DNA from: DASRRB01 sp036732755
Lineage (GTDB): Bacteria > Planctomycetota > B15-G4 > SIAN01
Length of the DNA stretch: 64,000 bases
Reading direction: 5' to 3'
Assembly: GCA_036732755.1 (NCBI GenBank)
Contig: DAINBU010000003.1
Coordinates: 48,321 to 112,320 of the forward strand
Shown here: positions 9,201 to 16,861 of the stretch, one piece after another
Numbering within the stretch: position 1 is the first letter of the stretch
Layout of the letters: each line of letters begins with the position of its first letter
Program-made: the position numbers and the translations under genes
Notes under the pieces: generated by a model
Database searches by the model: none
What the model was told of the DNA's origin: nothing
The model's input: the letters and a program-made list of their open reading frames with translations, nothing else

Positions 9201-9543
9201 CTGGATGGCCGCGACGATCGGCGGCATCCGGAGCGACGCGCCCGGCTTCGCCGCGATCCGCATCGCGCCGCGGCCGGGCGGCGGCGTCACGTGGGCCGAC
9301 GTCGACTACGACAGCGTGCGCGGCCCCATCGCGTCGCGCTGGAAGATCGAGGGCGACGCTCTCCTGGTCGAGACGACGATCCCGCCCAACACGACGGCGA
9401 CGATCGAGGTGCCGACTTCCGACCCGGCCTCCGCGACCTCGCCCGAGCTCTCCGCGGCGGGCGGAGCGCCGCCGGTCGAGCGGCCCGGATGCGCGATCTT
9501 TTCCGTCGGTTCGGGAACCTGGCACTTCCGCGCGAAGCGATAA
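6241..9543 (+). CDS. Alpha-L-rhamnosidase, GH78
   Basis: 1100 residues. The ATG at 6241 follows GGAGGAG. The N-terminus is a probable lipoprotein signal (LFAAATC, Cys21), then a Pro/Ala linker. The order matches GH78: N-terminal beta domains with MGLDSADWKAEWVG and GWYSGYVGWGHARDHYG, a concanavalin-like domain with AWVFDLGQNFAG, the (alpha/alpha)6 barrel, and a C-terminal beta domain ending near 1050. The family's acidic cluster is present: DCPQRDERLGWMGD at 688-701 (E694, D701) and IWERWNG with E958. It should hydrolyse terminal alpha-L-rhamnosyl groups of plant or algal polysaccharides and glycosides, anchored outside the cytoplasm. It ends 8 bp before the next gene, suggesting one transcript. 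Confidence 0.96.
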   Translation: MTSRKLALASLSLALFAAATCKQPAPAEPPVATPTPAGPPPPRAAAVPRSKASARGLAPDRLRCENLEMPLAVATARPRLSWIDVSSVGDARNLRQAAYQIRVASSRVALLAGKVDRWDSGRVESDATYGIEYGGTPLRSREQVWWTVRVWDETGAPSEYAPIARFAMGLDSADWKAEWVGFDAERTPPAEEYPFAPARWIGFANDPDEAPAGLRLYQATFTLPPAGDPSHTIERARLLATGDDRLWISINGREVVHEKGHPERVADVDVATSLKPGDNDVRMLVRNDAAGTAGALLKLTVRTSGGAEFELVSDGAWLCAVPNFHDWATRELESASWPHARVVAPYGGAPWKTLTTPDLFLPPTVKLRRRFLVNKQVVRAVVYAAALGLVDVELNGARVSDDRFTPGWTDYKKRVYYRAFDVTDRVKPGDNVLGAELADGWYSGYVGWGHARDHYGRKTRAKLQLHVDYADGTSDAIASDRRFEATRGSRREADFLMGEWQDAFAQLRHPTPWKAATVGAEVDPPLEPHPGPPVQVYAELEPVAIREATPGAWVFDLGQNFAGVARLKVKGRAGQTITLRFAERLNPDGTLYTTNLRGARATDRFTLSGFPGKDGFETFEPRFTFHGFQYVEVTGLSEPPNPKTITGVAFSSATPLAGRFACSNPMLEKLQQNALWTQRSNFIDVPTDCPQRDERLGWMGDAQAYLRAATYQADVQAFFTKWLVDVTDAQRADGQFPQVAPLLVASGDGGPAWADAGVICPWTIWQVYGDRRQLERSYPSMKRFVDFCRARSTPELLPPKEFHGFGDWLQVDCETPNAVIYEAYFARSAALVAQAAEVLGQDSDAKRYAELRDAVKRAFVRAYVKDDGTVLGDTQCAYVLALAADLLDGEAKTRALAKLVRNIESRKGHLSTGVVGTKDLLQVLSRAGRDDVAWRLVENVDYPSWGFTIRQGATTIWERWNGWTPEKGFEDPNMNSFSHYAFGAVYHWMAATIGGIRSDAPGFAAIRIAPRPGGGVTWADVDYDSVRGPIASRWKIEGDALLVETTIPPNTTATIEVPTSDPASATSPELSAAGGAPPVERPGCAIFSVGSGTWHFRAKR

Positions 9544-9551
9544 TCGCCGCG

Positions 9552-12500
9552 ATGGTCCCCCCCGCATCTTTCTCCGCGCTCGTGCTCGCGCTCGCGCCGC
9601 CGCAGGCGGCGCCCACGGTCGCTCCGGCGAAGCCCAAGAGCCTCCTCGTCGTCACCTTCGACACGACGCGGCGCGACTGCATGGGCTTCCACGGGAACGT
9701 GCCGTCGGTCACGCCGAACCTCGACCGCCTCGCCGCGCAGAGCTGCATCTTCGACGACGCCTACACCGTCGCGCCGATCACGCTGCCGGCCCACGCGTCG
9801 CTGCTGACCGGCCTCTACCCGGCCTCGCACGGCGTCCACGAGAACACCGCGCACCAGCTGCCCAAGGACGCTCTCACGTTGGCGGAGATCCTCAAGGGCC
9901 GCGGCTACGCGACCGCCGCGACGGTCGGCGCCTTCGTGCTCGACCCGATGTACGGGATCGACCAGGGCTTCGACCACTACGACTCGCCGACCAAGCGCGA
10001 CGCGCGCGTCGGCCTCAGCGTCGCCGAGCGGCGCGCCGACGAGCAGGGCGACCTCACCCTGAAGGAGATCGCGGAGCTTTCGAAGAAGACGCCCTTCTTC
10101 TACTGGGTCCACTTCTTCGACCCGCACTTCCCCTACGAGGCGAAGGACAAGCTCCCGCCGCAGCCGGGCGAGGCGGCGACGCCCGACGCGCTCTCGCGCC
10201 ACACCTACCTCGAAGAGCTCCACTTCGCCGACAAGCACCTCGGGCGGCTGCTCGACGAGCTCGAGAGCCTGGGCCTCATGAAGGACCTCGTCGTCGTCTT
10301 CGCCGCCGACCACGGCGAGAGCCTCGGCGACACGCCCGAGCCGAGCCACGGCTACTTCCTCTTCGACGCCACGGTCCGCATCCCGCTCTTGATCCGCGAT
10401 CCGGCGAGCAAGCCGCGCCGCGTCGCCGCGCAGGCGTCGCTCGTCGACGTCATGCCGACCGTCCTCGACCTGCTCGCCGCTCCCGAGCGCGAGACGCTGC
10501 GCTTCGACGGCGCCGACCTCGCTCCGGTCGTCCGCGGAAGCGCGGACGACGTCGGCGAGCGCGCGCTGCTGCTCGAGACGCGCATGACCTGGCTCAACTT
10601 CGGCTGGGCGCCCTTCGACGGCTGCGTGCAGGAGCGCATGAAGTACGTCCACTCGGCGCGCGACGAGCTCTTCGACCGCAAGGCCGACCCGCTGGAGAAG
10701 AAGAACCTCTTCGATCCGGGGGAAGCGCGCTCGAAGGCGCTCGTGCGGCGCGTGCAGAACCTGCTCGCGGCGCCGGCCGTGAAGCTCGGGCGCGACCCGC
10801 TGCAGCTCGACGAGGAGGGGCGCCAGCGGATGCAGAAGCTCGGCTACGTGCTCGCCGATCCGGCCGCGGGCGACGGCGACGTGCCGTGGGATCGCACGCA
10901 GCTCCCCGACAGCTACACGAAGACGGCGCTCTTCGCGCTGATGGACGAGGAGACGGTCGCGGAGAGCCAGGGCGACTTGCCGCGCACCGTCGAGCTGCTG
11001 CGCAAGCTCTCCGCCGCGGAGCCGGGCAGCGCGCGCTTCCACGAGCAGCTCGGCACCGTCCTCCACGACCTCGGCGCCGACGACCTCGACGAGGCCGAGC
11101 AGCACCTGAAGGAGGCCGTGACGATCGACCCGCGGCGCGGCCACGCCTACTACCTGCTCGCGCTCTGCACGCAGGGGCGGTGGCGTCGGACGATCGCGGA
11201 GCTCGTCGCGGAGCGCCGCGCCCCCGACAGCGAGGCGGTGCGCGCGCGCATCAAGGTGCTGGTCCAGAAGGAGCGCGGCCAGGCCGAGCACGTGGTCGAC
11301 CTCTTCCGTACCAGCCTGAAGCTCGAGCCGCACGCGCTCGACTGCCTCCGCGACCTCGCGATCTTCCAACACGACCAGGCCGTCCGGCACGTCCGCGGCA
11401 AGCCGCCGCAGGCGCTCGCGGAGTTCCGCGAAGTGATCGTGCTGCTCGACCAGCTGCTCGAGCTCCTGCCCGCCGACGAGAAGACGCGGCCCGACGTCAC
11501 GCAGAAGCGCGAGACAGTGAAGGGGCGCATCGTCGAGCTCGAGCGCTCGATCGCCGCCAGCGGCGGCGACGCCGCGCCGGAAAAGGGACGCGCGCCCGAT
11601 CCGGCGCCCAGCCCGATGCTGGTCGCGCCGGCGCGCGCCGGCGAGACGCGCGTCGCCGACGTCGTCTCCGAGGGCGACGTCTCGCACTGGGTGGTCGAGC
11701 TCGGCGGCCAGAAGATCGGCGAGAGCTGGTCGAGCTACGCGGGCCTCGTCGACGCGAAGGAGGCGAAGGGCGGCAAGGCGCACCGCTTCGTCGGCGGCGC
11801 GATCCTCTCCGGACCCTCGGCGGTCGGCACGATCGAGACGAAGCGCACCGGCGACCTGCTCACCGACGACCTCGGCCATCCGCTGAAGTTCACGCTGCGG
11901 ACGACGGTCGGCCAGGTCGTGACCGAGGTCGCGGCGACCTTCGCGGACGGCCAGGCGAAGGTGCGCGTCGCGTCGGGCTCCGTGCAGAGCGAGAAGACGA
12001 TCGCGGTGCCGCCCGACGCGTTCCTCTTCGCGAACAACTTCGCCGGCCACGTCGAGCTGATCGCGGCGTTGCGGCCGCCGAAGGCGGGCGCGCCGTCGAA
12101 GCTCCAGGTCTTCAGCCCCGAGCCGACCGTCCTGCAGATGGTCGACTACGAGCTGCGCCACCAGGGCGAGTTCAAGTCGCAGTGGAACGACGAGGAGGTC
12201 ACCGGCGAGAAGTACCGCGACAGCCTCGGCGAGGCGATGAAGGTCACCGGCGACGGAAAGCTGATCGCGCTCGAGGTGCCGGCCGCGGGGATCGCGTTCC
12301 GGCGCGTGACCGACCCGCCGCCCGCGCTCGAGATCGGCGGCGTGGCGAAGGCGTCGTCCGAATTCGACGTCGAGCAGGTCGTCGTCGAGAACGGCGCGGC
12401 GAGGATCGCCGGCGCGCTCACGAAGAAGAAGGGGTCGAGCGGCGCGCGGCCGGCGGTGCTCTTCGTGTCGGGCTCCGGCGCACAGGATCGCGACGGCACG

Positions 12501-13292
12501 TCGGGCGGCGTCGACCTCGGCACGCACGAGATCCTCGATCGGCTGACGGTACGCGGTTACGTCGTCTTGCGAGTCGACGACCGCGGCGCGGGCGCCACGA
12601 CCGGCCCGACCGACGACCTCTCCTACGACGACCTGATCGGCGACGCGCGCGCCTGCGTCGACTTCCTGATGAAGCGGCCCGACGTCGATCGCAAGCGCGT
12701 CGCGGTGATCGGCCATTCCGAGGGCGGGGAGACCGCGCCGATCCTGGCGTATGAACGACCGCTCGCGGCGATCGTCCTGATGGCGGCGCCGGGGCGCAGC
12801 CTCGAGGCGGTCATGCGCGACCAGAAGCAGCGCGCGCTCGAGGAGCTCCACCTGCCGAAGGCGGCCGTCGACGAGGAGCTCGCGGTGCACGCGAAGTTCC
12901 TGGAGCTCGTCGGCGGCGACGGACCGATCGACCCGAAGGACGTGCGCGCCGACTACGCGCCGTTCCTCGCGCAGCGCAAGTGGCTCCAAGGCCACATGCG
13001 GCGCGATGCGATCGAGCAGGTGAAGCAGGTGAAGTGCCCGGTCTGGATCGCGCAGGGGCAAAACGACCTGCAGGTCTCGCCCGAGCTCGACGCCAAGGCG
13101 CTGGAGCGGGCGCTCGCCGACGCGCACCACCCCGACGCGACGCTGCGCGTCTTCCCCGGCCTCGACCACCTCTTCAAGCGCTCGCCCGACGAGAAGAAGC
13201 CGGCGCTGTCGGACTACCTGCAGCCGCGGCCGGTCGACCCGGAGTTCCTCGACGCGCTGTGCGCGTGGCTCGACGCGAGGCTCAAGCCATGA
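9552..13292 (+). CDS. Sulfatase-like / TPR / alpha-beta hydrolase fusion protein
   Basis: 1246 residues in one uninterrupted frame; the ATG lies 8 bp after the rhamnosidase stop. Residues 28-430 form an alkaline-phosphatase-superfamily (sulfatase) domain with the metal site VTFDTTRRD (D37) and FAADHGES. The nucleophile loop is TLPAH (T77-H81) instead of the CxPxR needed for formylglycine, so it is unlikely to be a classical arylsulfatase and may be a phosphatase, phosphodiesterase or transferase. Residues about 455-640 are TPR-like helices. About 700-920 is a beta domain (VSHWVVELGGQKIGESW). Residues 940-1246 are a dienelactone-hydrolase-like alpha/beta hydrolase with the triad S1056 (GHSEGG), D1172 and H1206. 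A signal-like N-terminus suggests export. The stop overlaps the dinB-like start (ATGA). Confidence 0.9.
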   Translation: MVPPASFSALVLALAPPQAAPTVAPAKPKSLLVVTFDTTRRDCMGFHGNVPSVTPNLDRLAAQSCIFDDAYTVAPITLPAHASLLTGLYPASHGVHENTAHQLPKDALTLAEILKGRGYATAATVGAFVLDPMYGIDQGFDHYDSPTKRDARVGLSVAERRADEQGDLTLKEIAELSKKTPFFYWVHFFDPHFPYEAKDKLPPQPGEAATPDALSRHTYLEELHFADKHLGRLLDELESLGLMKDLVVVFAADHGESLGDTPEPSHGYFLFDATVRIPLLIRDPASKPRRVAAQASLVDVMPTVLDLLAAPERETLRFDGADLAPVVRGSADDVGERALLLETRMTWLNFGWAPFDGCVQERMKYVHSARDELFDRKADPLEKKNLFDPGEARSKALVRRVQNLLAAPAVKLGRDPLQLDEEGRQRMQKLGYVLADPAAGDGDVPWDRTQLPDSYTKTALFALMDEETVAESQGDLPRTVELLRKLSAAEPGSARFHEQLGTVLHDLGADDLDEAEQHLKEAVTIDPRRGHAYYLLALCTQGRWRRTIAELVAERRAPDSEAVRARIKVLVQKERGQAEHVVDLFRTSLKLEPHALDCLRDLAIFQHDQAVRHVRGKPPQALAEFREVIVLLDQLLELLPADEKTRPDVTQKRETVKGRIVELERSIAASGGDAAPEKGRAPDPAPSPMLVAPARAGETRVADVVSEGDVSHWVVELGGQKIGESWSSYAGLVDAKEAKGGKAHRFVGGAILSGPSAVGTIETKRTGDLLTDDLGHPLKFTLRTTVGQVVTEVAATFADGQAKVRVASGSVQSEKTIAVPPDAFLFANNFAGHVELIAALRPPKAGAPSKLQVFSPEPTVLQMVDYELRHQGEFKSQWNDEEVTGEKYRDSLGEAMKVTGDGKLIALEVPAAGIAFRRVTDPPPALEIGGVAKASSEFDVEQVVVENGAARIAGALTKKKGSSGARPAVLFVSGSGAQDRDGTSGGVDLGTHEILDRLTVRGYVVLRVDDRGAGATTGPTDDLSYDDLIGDARACVDFLMKRPDVDRKRVAVIGHSEGGETAPILAYERPLAAIVLMAAPGRSLEAVMRDQKQRALEELHLPKAAVDEELAVHAKFLELVGGDGPIDPKDVRADYAPFLAQRKWLQGHMRRDAIEQVKQVKCPVWIAQGQNDLQVSPELDAKALERALADAHHPDATLRVFPGLDHLFKRSPDEKKPALSDYLQPRPVDPEFLDALCAWLDARLKP

Positions 13293-13810
13293 CTCCCGCT
13301 CCGTCGCCGAAGGAATCGACGCGTTCACTGTTGCGCCACTTCGAGCGCCTCTTCGCCTACGACGAGTGGGCGAACCGCGAGGTGGTCGAGCAGATGAAGC
13401 GGGCCGCGCCGTCGGCGCGAACGCTTCGCCTGATGAACCACGTCGTCGCCGCCGAGCTCGTCTGGCTCGCGCGGCTCGAGCGGGAGCCGCAGCCCTGCCC
13501 CGTCTGGCCCGACTTCCCCCTCGAGGAGTGCGAGGCGCAGCTGCGCGAGCTCCCGAACAAGTGGCAGGACTGGTTCGCCGACCTCGAGCCCGCCGACCTC
13601 GCCACCACCATCGACTACGTGAACTCGAAGGGCGAGAAGTACACCAGCCGCGTCGACGACATCCTGACGCACGTGACGCTGCACTCCGCCTACCACCGCG
13701 GCCAGATCGCGGCCGACGTGCGCGCGGGCGGGAAGGATCCGGCGTACACGGACTTCATCCATTGCGCGAGGTCGGGGTTCATCGACGGGGAGCAGGGACT
13801 CGGAACCTGA
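13289..13810 (+). CDS. DinB family protein
   Basis: 173 residues from the ATG that overlaps the previous stop. It is a four-helix-bundle DinB/YfiT-type protein. The three metal-binding histidines are visible: H51 (LMNHVVAAE) and H132/H136 (LHSAYHRGQ). Members are putative metal-dependent thiol transferases or hydrolases, often stress-linked. The C-terminal tail GGKDPAYTDFIHCARSG recurs in diverged form at 14997-15060, about 1.27 kb downstream in the same orientation, so a second DinB 3' end exists next to this gene. The family call is secure. The substrate is unknown. Confidence 0.93.
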   Translation: MTPAPSPKESTRSLLRHFERLFAYDEWANREVVEQMKRAAPSARTLRLMNHVVAAELVWLARLEREPQPCPVWPDFPLEECEAQLRELPNKWQDWFADLEPADLATTIDYVNSKGEKYTSRVDDILTHVTLHSAYHRGQIAADVRAGGKDPAYTDFIHCARSGFIDGEQGLGT

Positions 13811-13828
13811 GGTCGCGGGGAGCATTGC

Positions 13829-14200
13829 ATGGCGACCGCGCAGGCGGCTCTTCGGCGGATGCGAAAGATCTGTCTTTCGCTCCCCGACACCGTCGAGGCC
13901 GACCACTTCGGCGAGAGCTTGTTCCGCGTGAGGAAGAAGGGCTTCGCCAGTTGCGGCGAGAAGGACGGCGTGTGCCGCCTCGTCTTCCAGCTCACGGCAG
14001 ACCATGCTCGCAGGCTCCTCGCGACCGATGACCGGTTCGAGCCGTATGCCCGGCAGAAGGACTGCGTCTGGATGGACGCGGCCGACGTGACGGATTGGGA
14101 CGAGGTGCGGGCGCTCGTGCTCGAGAGCTATGCATTGAACGCCCCGGGTGGGCGACCGATCAAGAAGAGGACGAGTGCCACCACTCGTAGGAAGTCATGA
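13829..14200 (+). CDS. MmcQ/YjbR family protein
   Basis: 123 residues with GGGGAG upstream of the ATG. The sequence follows the MmcQ/YjbR fold: an N-terminal helix RKICLSLPDTVEADHFGE, then SLFRVRKKGFASCGEKDGVCRLVF, and a C-terminal segment with VWMDAADVTDWDEVRALVLESY. Members have a CyaY-like fold and are often labelled DNA-binding, though biochemical evidence is thin. The Lys/Arg-rich tail PIKKRTSATTRRKS is an extra. Together with the next gene it occupies the segment between the intact DinB gene and a DinB tail remnant, so it may have arrived with that segment. Confidence 0.88.
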   Translation: MATAQAALRRMRKICLSLPDTVEADHFGESLFRVRKKGFASCGEKDGVCRLVFQLTADHARRLLATDDRFEPYARQKDCVWMDAADVTDWDEVRALVLESYALNAPGGRPIKKRTSATTRRKS

Positions 14201-14342
14201 CCCAAGACTCGAAGTCCAAGAATCGACTCGATCTGCGCTCTCGACGCGGCGGTCAGTCGCTCCTCTCGAATACGAGGGGCGAGTCGCGCAAGCGCCGTCG
14301 TGCGAACCTCGTCGTGGCGACGCTCGCCTGACTCTGCGGGCG

Positions 14343-14981
14343 ATGCTGCGCCGGATCGTGCTCACGCCGATCCTGCTCGCGGGATGTGCGTCCCCGGTCC
14401 GCGACGGCCCGGCGTCGTCGCCCGAGGACGAGATCCGTCGGTCTTTCTGCGACCAGCTTCGGGTCCTCGCGGTCGACGGGAATCGCGCCGTCGCGAGATC
14501 CGCGAGCGAGGTCCTGGCATACGAACGCGGAGCCGATCAGCGCTGGGTGCTGATCACGTCCGTCCCGCTGCCGGCGGACTGGGAGGACGAAGCGGCGAGC
14601 GGATTCTCGACCTACGCGGATGAATCGCGACTCCGGAGCTCGTACCTCTCCTTCCTGCGGCTCACGACGGGCAAGCCAGTCGATCCTGACCCGCGGAGCG
14701 AGAAGTCGCCGCTGCTCGGTCAAGTGCGTCGACGTCAGATCTTCAGCTGCGAGCCGCTGTGCAACGTCGTCGACGAGTCGCTGACCTACTCCGTGCATTG
14801 CACCGGCACGGAGGGGCGGTACGGCTTCTTTCTCGTCGATGGCCTGTTCGAGGGTTGCGTTGCGGATTGGTGTCTCAGCGTCATGGCCTATCCGCGCCTC
14901 GTCGTGTTCCGGGCCGATGACGGGAAGCAGTGGTTGGTCTTCGACGAAGCCGTCGTCGCCGAACACGGTCGGGCGTGGTGA
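14343..14981 (+). CDS. Putative lipoprotein, unknown function
   Basis: 212 residues from the ATG at 14343; the start is supported by the lipobox LLAGC at residues 11-15 after MLRRIVLTPI. The mature part is about 197 residues with several Cys pairs (SCEPLCN, SVHCTG, GCVADWC) that could form disulfides. I recognise no family. Codon use is less GC-extreme than in neighbouring genes. It ends 15 bp before a DinB tail remnant, so with the MmcQ gene it may be part of an inserted segment. The 142 bp in front of it contain no gene I can support. Confidence 0.72.
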   Translation: MLRRIVLTPILLAGCASPVRDGPASSPEDEIRRSFCDQLRVLAVDGNRAVARSASEVLAYERGADQRWVLITSVPLPADWEDEAASGFSTYADESRLRSSYLSFLRLTTGKPVDPDPRSEKSPLLGQVRRRQIFSCEPLCNVVDESLTYSVHCTGTEGRYGFFLVDGLFEGCVADWCLSVMAYPRLVVFRADDGKQWLVFDEAVVAEHGRAW

Positions 14982-14996
14982 GTGCACCCGAAGTCG

Positions 14997-15060
14997 GGCG
15001 GGAAAGACCCCACCGGCGACGACTTCGTCCATCGCGCGCGGTCGGGGCTCATCGACGGGT
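14997..15060 (+). pseudogene. Remnant of a DinB 3' end
   Basis: Read in frame this encodes SGGKDPTGDDFVHRARSG and then LIDG, matching the tail of the intact DinB protein (GGKDPAYTDFIHCARSG, FIDG). Bases 13731-13789 and 15001-15059 align without gaps at 45 of 59 positions by eye. No DinB body lies upstream; the lipoprotein gene is there instead. It is a displaced 3' end of a DinB gene, in direct orientation to the intact copy. Confidence 0.75.
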
Positions 15061-15134
15061 CAGGAAGCGGTCGTAATCTCCGACGCTCGGGCAGGGGCGA
15101 CCCTGCCGATTCTCGGGCCCCTTGGAGTTCGACC

Positions 15135-15578
15135 ATGACTCGCATGACTCGTTGGCTGGCCGGTGCGGTGGCCGTGTGCGTGCTCGCCGGGACCGCGATG
15201 ACGACGCGGATGGCGTTCGCGCAGGAGACGAAGAAGGACGCGGGCGCGAAGAGCCAGGAGGACAAGAAGAAGAGCGAGGCCGACAAGAAGGCGAAGCACG
15301 AGGAGAAGATGGCCGCGTTCAAGAAGCTCTTCCCGACCTCGAAGACCTCGCTCGCCTCGGCCATCGACGCCGCCGAGAAGAAGTCGAAGGGCAAGGCGCA
15401 CGCCGCGAGCTTCGGCATCAACAAGGAGAAGATGCTCACGCTCTCCGTCGAGGTGACGGTCGGCGACAAGTTCATGGTGGTCGGCGTCGATCCCGAGACG
15501 GGAACCGCGGCCGAGCCCAAGGCCGACGAACACGACGATCACGACGAGCACGAGGATCACGAGAAGCACGGCAACTGA
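15135..15578 (+). CDS. Secreted PepSY-domain protein with His/Asp-rich tail
   Basis: 147 residues. The ATG at 15135 gives a signal peptide (MTRMTRWLAGAVAVCVLAG to AFA), then a Lys/Glu/Asp-rich charged segment (about residues 33-58) that is probably helical. Residues about 68-125 fit a PepSY domain (SLASAIDAAEKKSKGKAHAA, then VTVGDKFMVVGVDPETG). The tail is almost only Asp, His and Glu (DEHDDHDEHEDHEKHG), a likely metal-binding stretch. PepSY proteins often inhibit peptidases or sense the envelope. A strong terminator follows directly. Confidence 0.83.
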   Translation: MTRMTRWLAGAVAVCVLAGTAMTTRMAFAQETKKDAGAKSQEDKKKSEADKKAKHEEKMAAFKKLFPTSKTSLASAIDAAEKKSKGKAHAASFGINKEKMLTLSVEVTVGDKFMVVGVDPETGTAAEPKADEHDDHDEHEDHEKHGN

Positions 15579-15600
15579 CGCCGAGATCCCCGGAAACGAC

Positions 15601-15640
15601 GACCGGCGGCCGCGCCGCGCGCGGCCGCCGGTCCTTTTTT
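15601..15640 (+). terminator. Rho-independent terminator after the PepSY gene
   Basis: A perfect 14-bp inverted repeat (15601-15614 with 15620-15633, five-base loop) is followed by six T residues at 15635-15640. It lies 22 bp after the PepSY stop and also sits beyond the 3' end of the minus-strand M20 fragment, so it separates convergent units. Confidence 0.9.
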
Positions 15641-15668
15641 CCGGCGTGAGAACGGTGGCCGGGAGCGA

Positions 15669-16088
15669 TCAGCCGCGCGCGCAGTGGTCCGCGACGACCT
15701 GCGCCACGCACGCGGTGAGCTTCTTGCCGCAGCCGAGGTGCAAATACTCGTTCGGGCCATGCGCGTTGCTCGCGGGGCCCAGCAGGCCGGTGATCAGGAA
15801 CTGCGCCTGGGGGAACTTCTCGCCGAGCATCCCCATGAAGGGGATCGTCCCGCCCTCGCCCATGCAGGCGTAGCTCCTGCCGAAGAAGGCCTTCGAGGCG
15901 CGCTCCATGGAGGACTCGAGCCACGCCGCGAAGGGCGGCGCGTCCCAGCCGGGCGAGCCTTTCTCCGTCTCGAAGGTCACCTTCGCGCCATAGGGCGGGT
16001 CCTTCTCCAGGAGCTGCTTCAGGGCGGCGGTCGCCTTCGCCGGATCGAGGCGCGGCGGGATGCGCAGCGAGACCTTCACCGCGGTCAT
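15669..16088 (-). pseudogene. Displaced 3' end of an M20 peptidase gene (direct repeat copy A)
   Basis: 420 bp encode the last 139 residues of an M20 peptidase and its stop, with no 5' part. It aligns without gaps to 17444-17863, the 3' end of the intact M20 gene on the same strand. I count 14 nucleotide differences, yet only one codon changes the residue (Leu for Phe). Similarity stops sharply at the ATG-ACC junction near 16089. The near-absence of amino-acid change means both copies spent time as working genes; it is not a long-decayed pseudogene. It may still be read from its in-frame ATG but lacks four of the five M20 metal ligands. Confidence 0.88.
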
Positions 16089-16270
16089 CCTCCCGGCTTT
16101 CGTGGACGATGGTCTACGCTGGAGTGCGGGGATGAGTGAAGGTCATACAAGCATGACGAGCGGCCACGCGAGAGATTTCAGCAGGTCGACAACGAGAGGC
16201 CAGTCCACGGCGCAGGCGAAGTCCGGTACGTCGATCGGTTTCATGGTCGTGGAGAACAATCCCGGTAACA

Positions 16271-16298
16271 CCCGCCTCCCGCCGCGACGGGAGGCGGG
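16271..16298 (-). terminator. Hairpin after the minus-strand lipoprotein gene
   Basis: Perfect 10-bp inverted repeat (16271-16280 with 16289-16298, eight-base loop), 9 bp beyond the stop of the minus-strand lipoprotein gene at 16307. No clear T tract, so it may stabilise the 3' end rather than terminate by itself. The 16089-16270 stretch holds no other feature I can support. Confidence 0.55.
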
Positions 16299-16306
16299 CG
16301 AACGAG

Positions 16307-16861
16307 TCATCGAAACGTGATCGAGCTGCTCGGATAGACGATCGCCGGCTCGCCAGGAAGGACTGCGACTACCGGCGAATGAATCATCGGCGGCGTGGGC
16401 GGGGAGCGAAAGCAGATCTGCGAGACGATGACTGCGCCGCCCTTCCAAGTGACTTGGAGCAGGTCCCCCCCAGGATCACCCTCTGCACTAGGCGAGCGTG
16501 TCGTGCCGCGAAGCAGCACGGGGATCTCGCCAGCGCCGATCTCGATCCTTCGTCCAGCGAAGCTCTCCAGCTCCTCGGCGGAGACCCGAGTCCAATCGAC
16601 CGACTCGAGTCGGCGCACCGCCTCGTCCCTCTTCTCCTCGAGGACGACGGCAACCTTCGAGCTGTCCAACCGATTGGAGAGACGGTCCCTGATTGCGCCG
16701 TGAGGGGCCCGTCGCTGCCAAGGATCGACGTCGAACGTCGTGCCCGCTTCGGTGGGCCGAACCTCTTGGCTCACGACCATCGACGACGCCGGCAGCTCGC
16801 CGCATCCCGAGGCGGTGATCGAGAGCGCGACGAAGGCGAACAGCTTGCTCGCTTGCCGCAT
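16307..16861 (-). CDS. Putative lipoprotein, unknown function (gene Y of the M20 insert)
   Basis: 184 residues. The ATG at 16861 overlaps the stop of the upstream gene (TGATG) and opens a lipoprotein signal, MRQASKLFAFVALSITASGC, with Cys20 after TASG. The middle is charged and helical (VAVVLEEKRDEAVRRLESVDW), and the end has beta-like hydrophobic stretches. No family recognised. It and the gene before it fill the 1.35 kb between the two copies of the M20 3' end and have a lower-GC composition than the flanks, consistent with acquisition together. Confidence 0.72.
   Translation of the reverse strand: MRQASKLFAFVALSITASGCGELPASSMVVSQEVRPTEAGTTFDVDPWQRRAPHGAIRDRLSNRLDSSKVAVVLEEKRDEAVRRLESVDWTRVSAEELESFAGRRIEIGAGEIPVLLRGTTRSPSAEGDPGGDLLQVTWKGGAVIVSQICFRSPPTPPMIHSPVVAVLPGEPAIVYPSSSITFR

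Noticed and set aside
5815..9567. A 1250-codon open frame on - opposite the rhamnosidase
   Set aside because: Antisense shadow of the GH78 gene, with Arg/Ala repeats and no motif.
9552..10800. Annotation as a classical arylsulfatase
   Set aside because: The formylglycine motif CxPxR is absent (TLPAH instead), so sulfatase activity of the usual type is unlikely.
9306..13328. A 1340-codon open frame on - opposite the sulfatase fusion
   Set aside because: Low-complexity Arg/Glu/Val sequence with no motifs; the plus strand has clear domains and starts.
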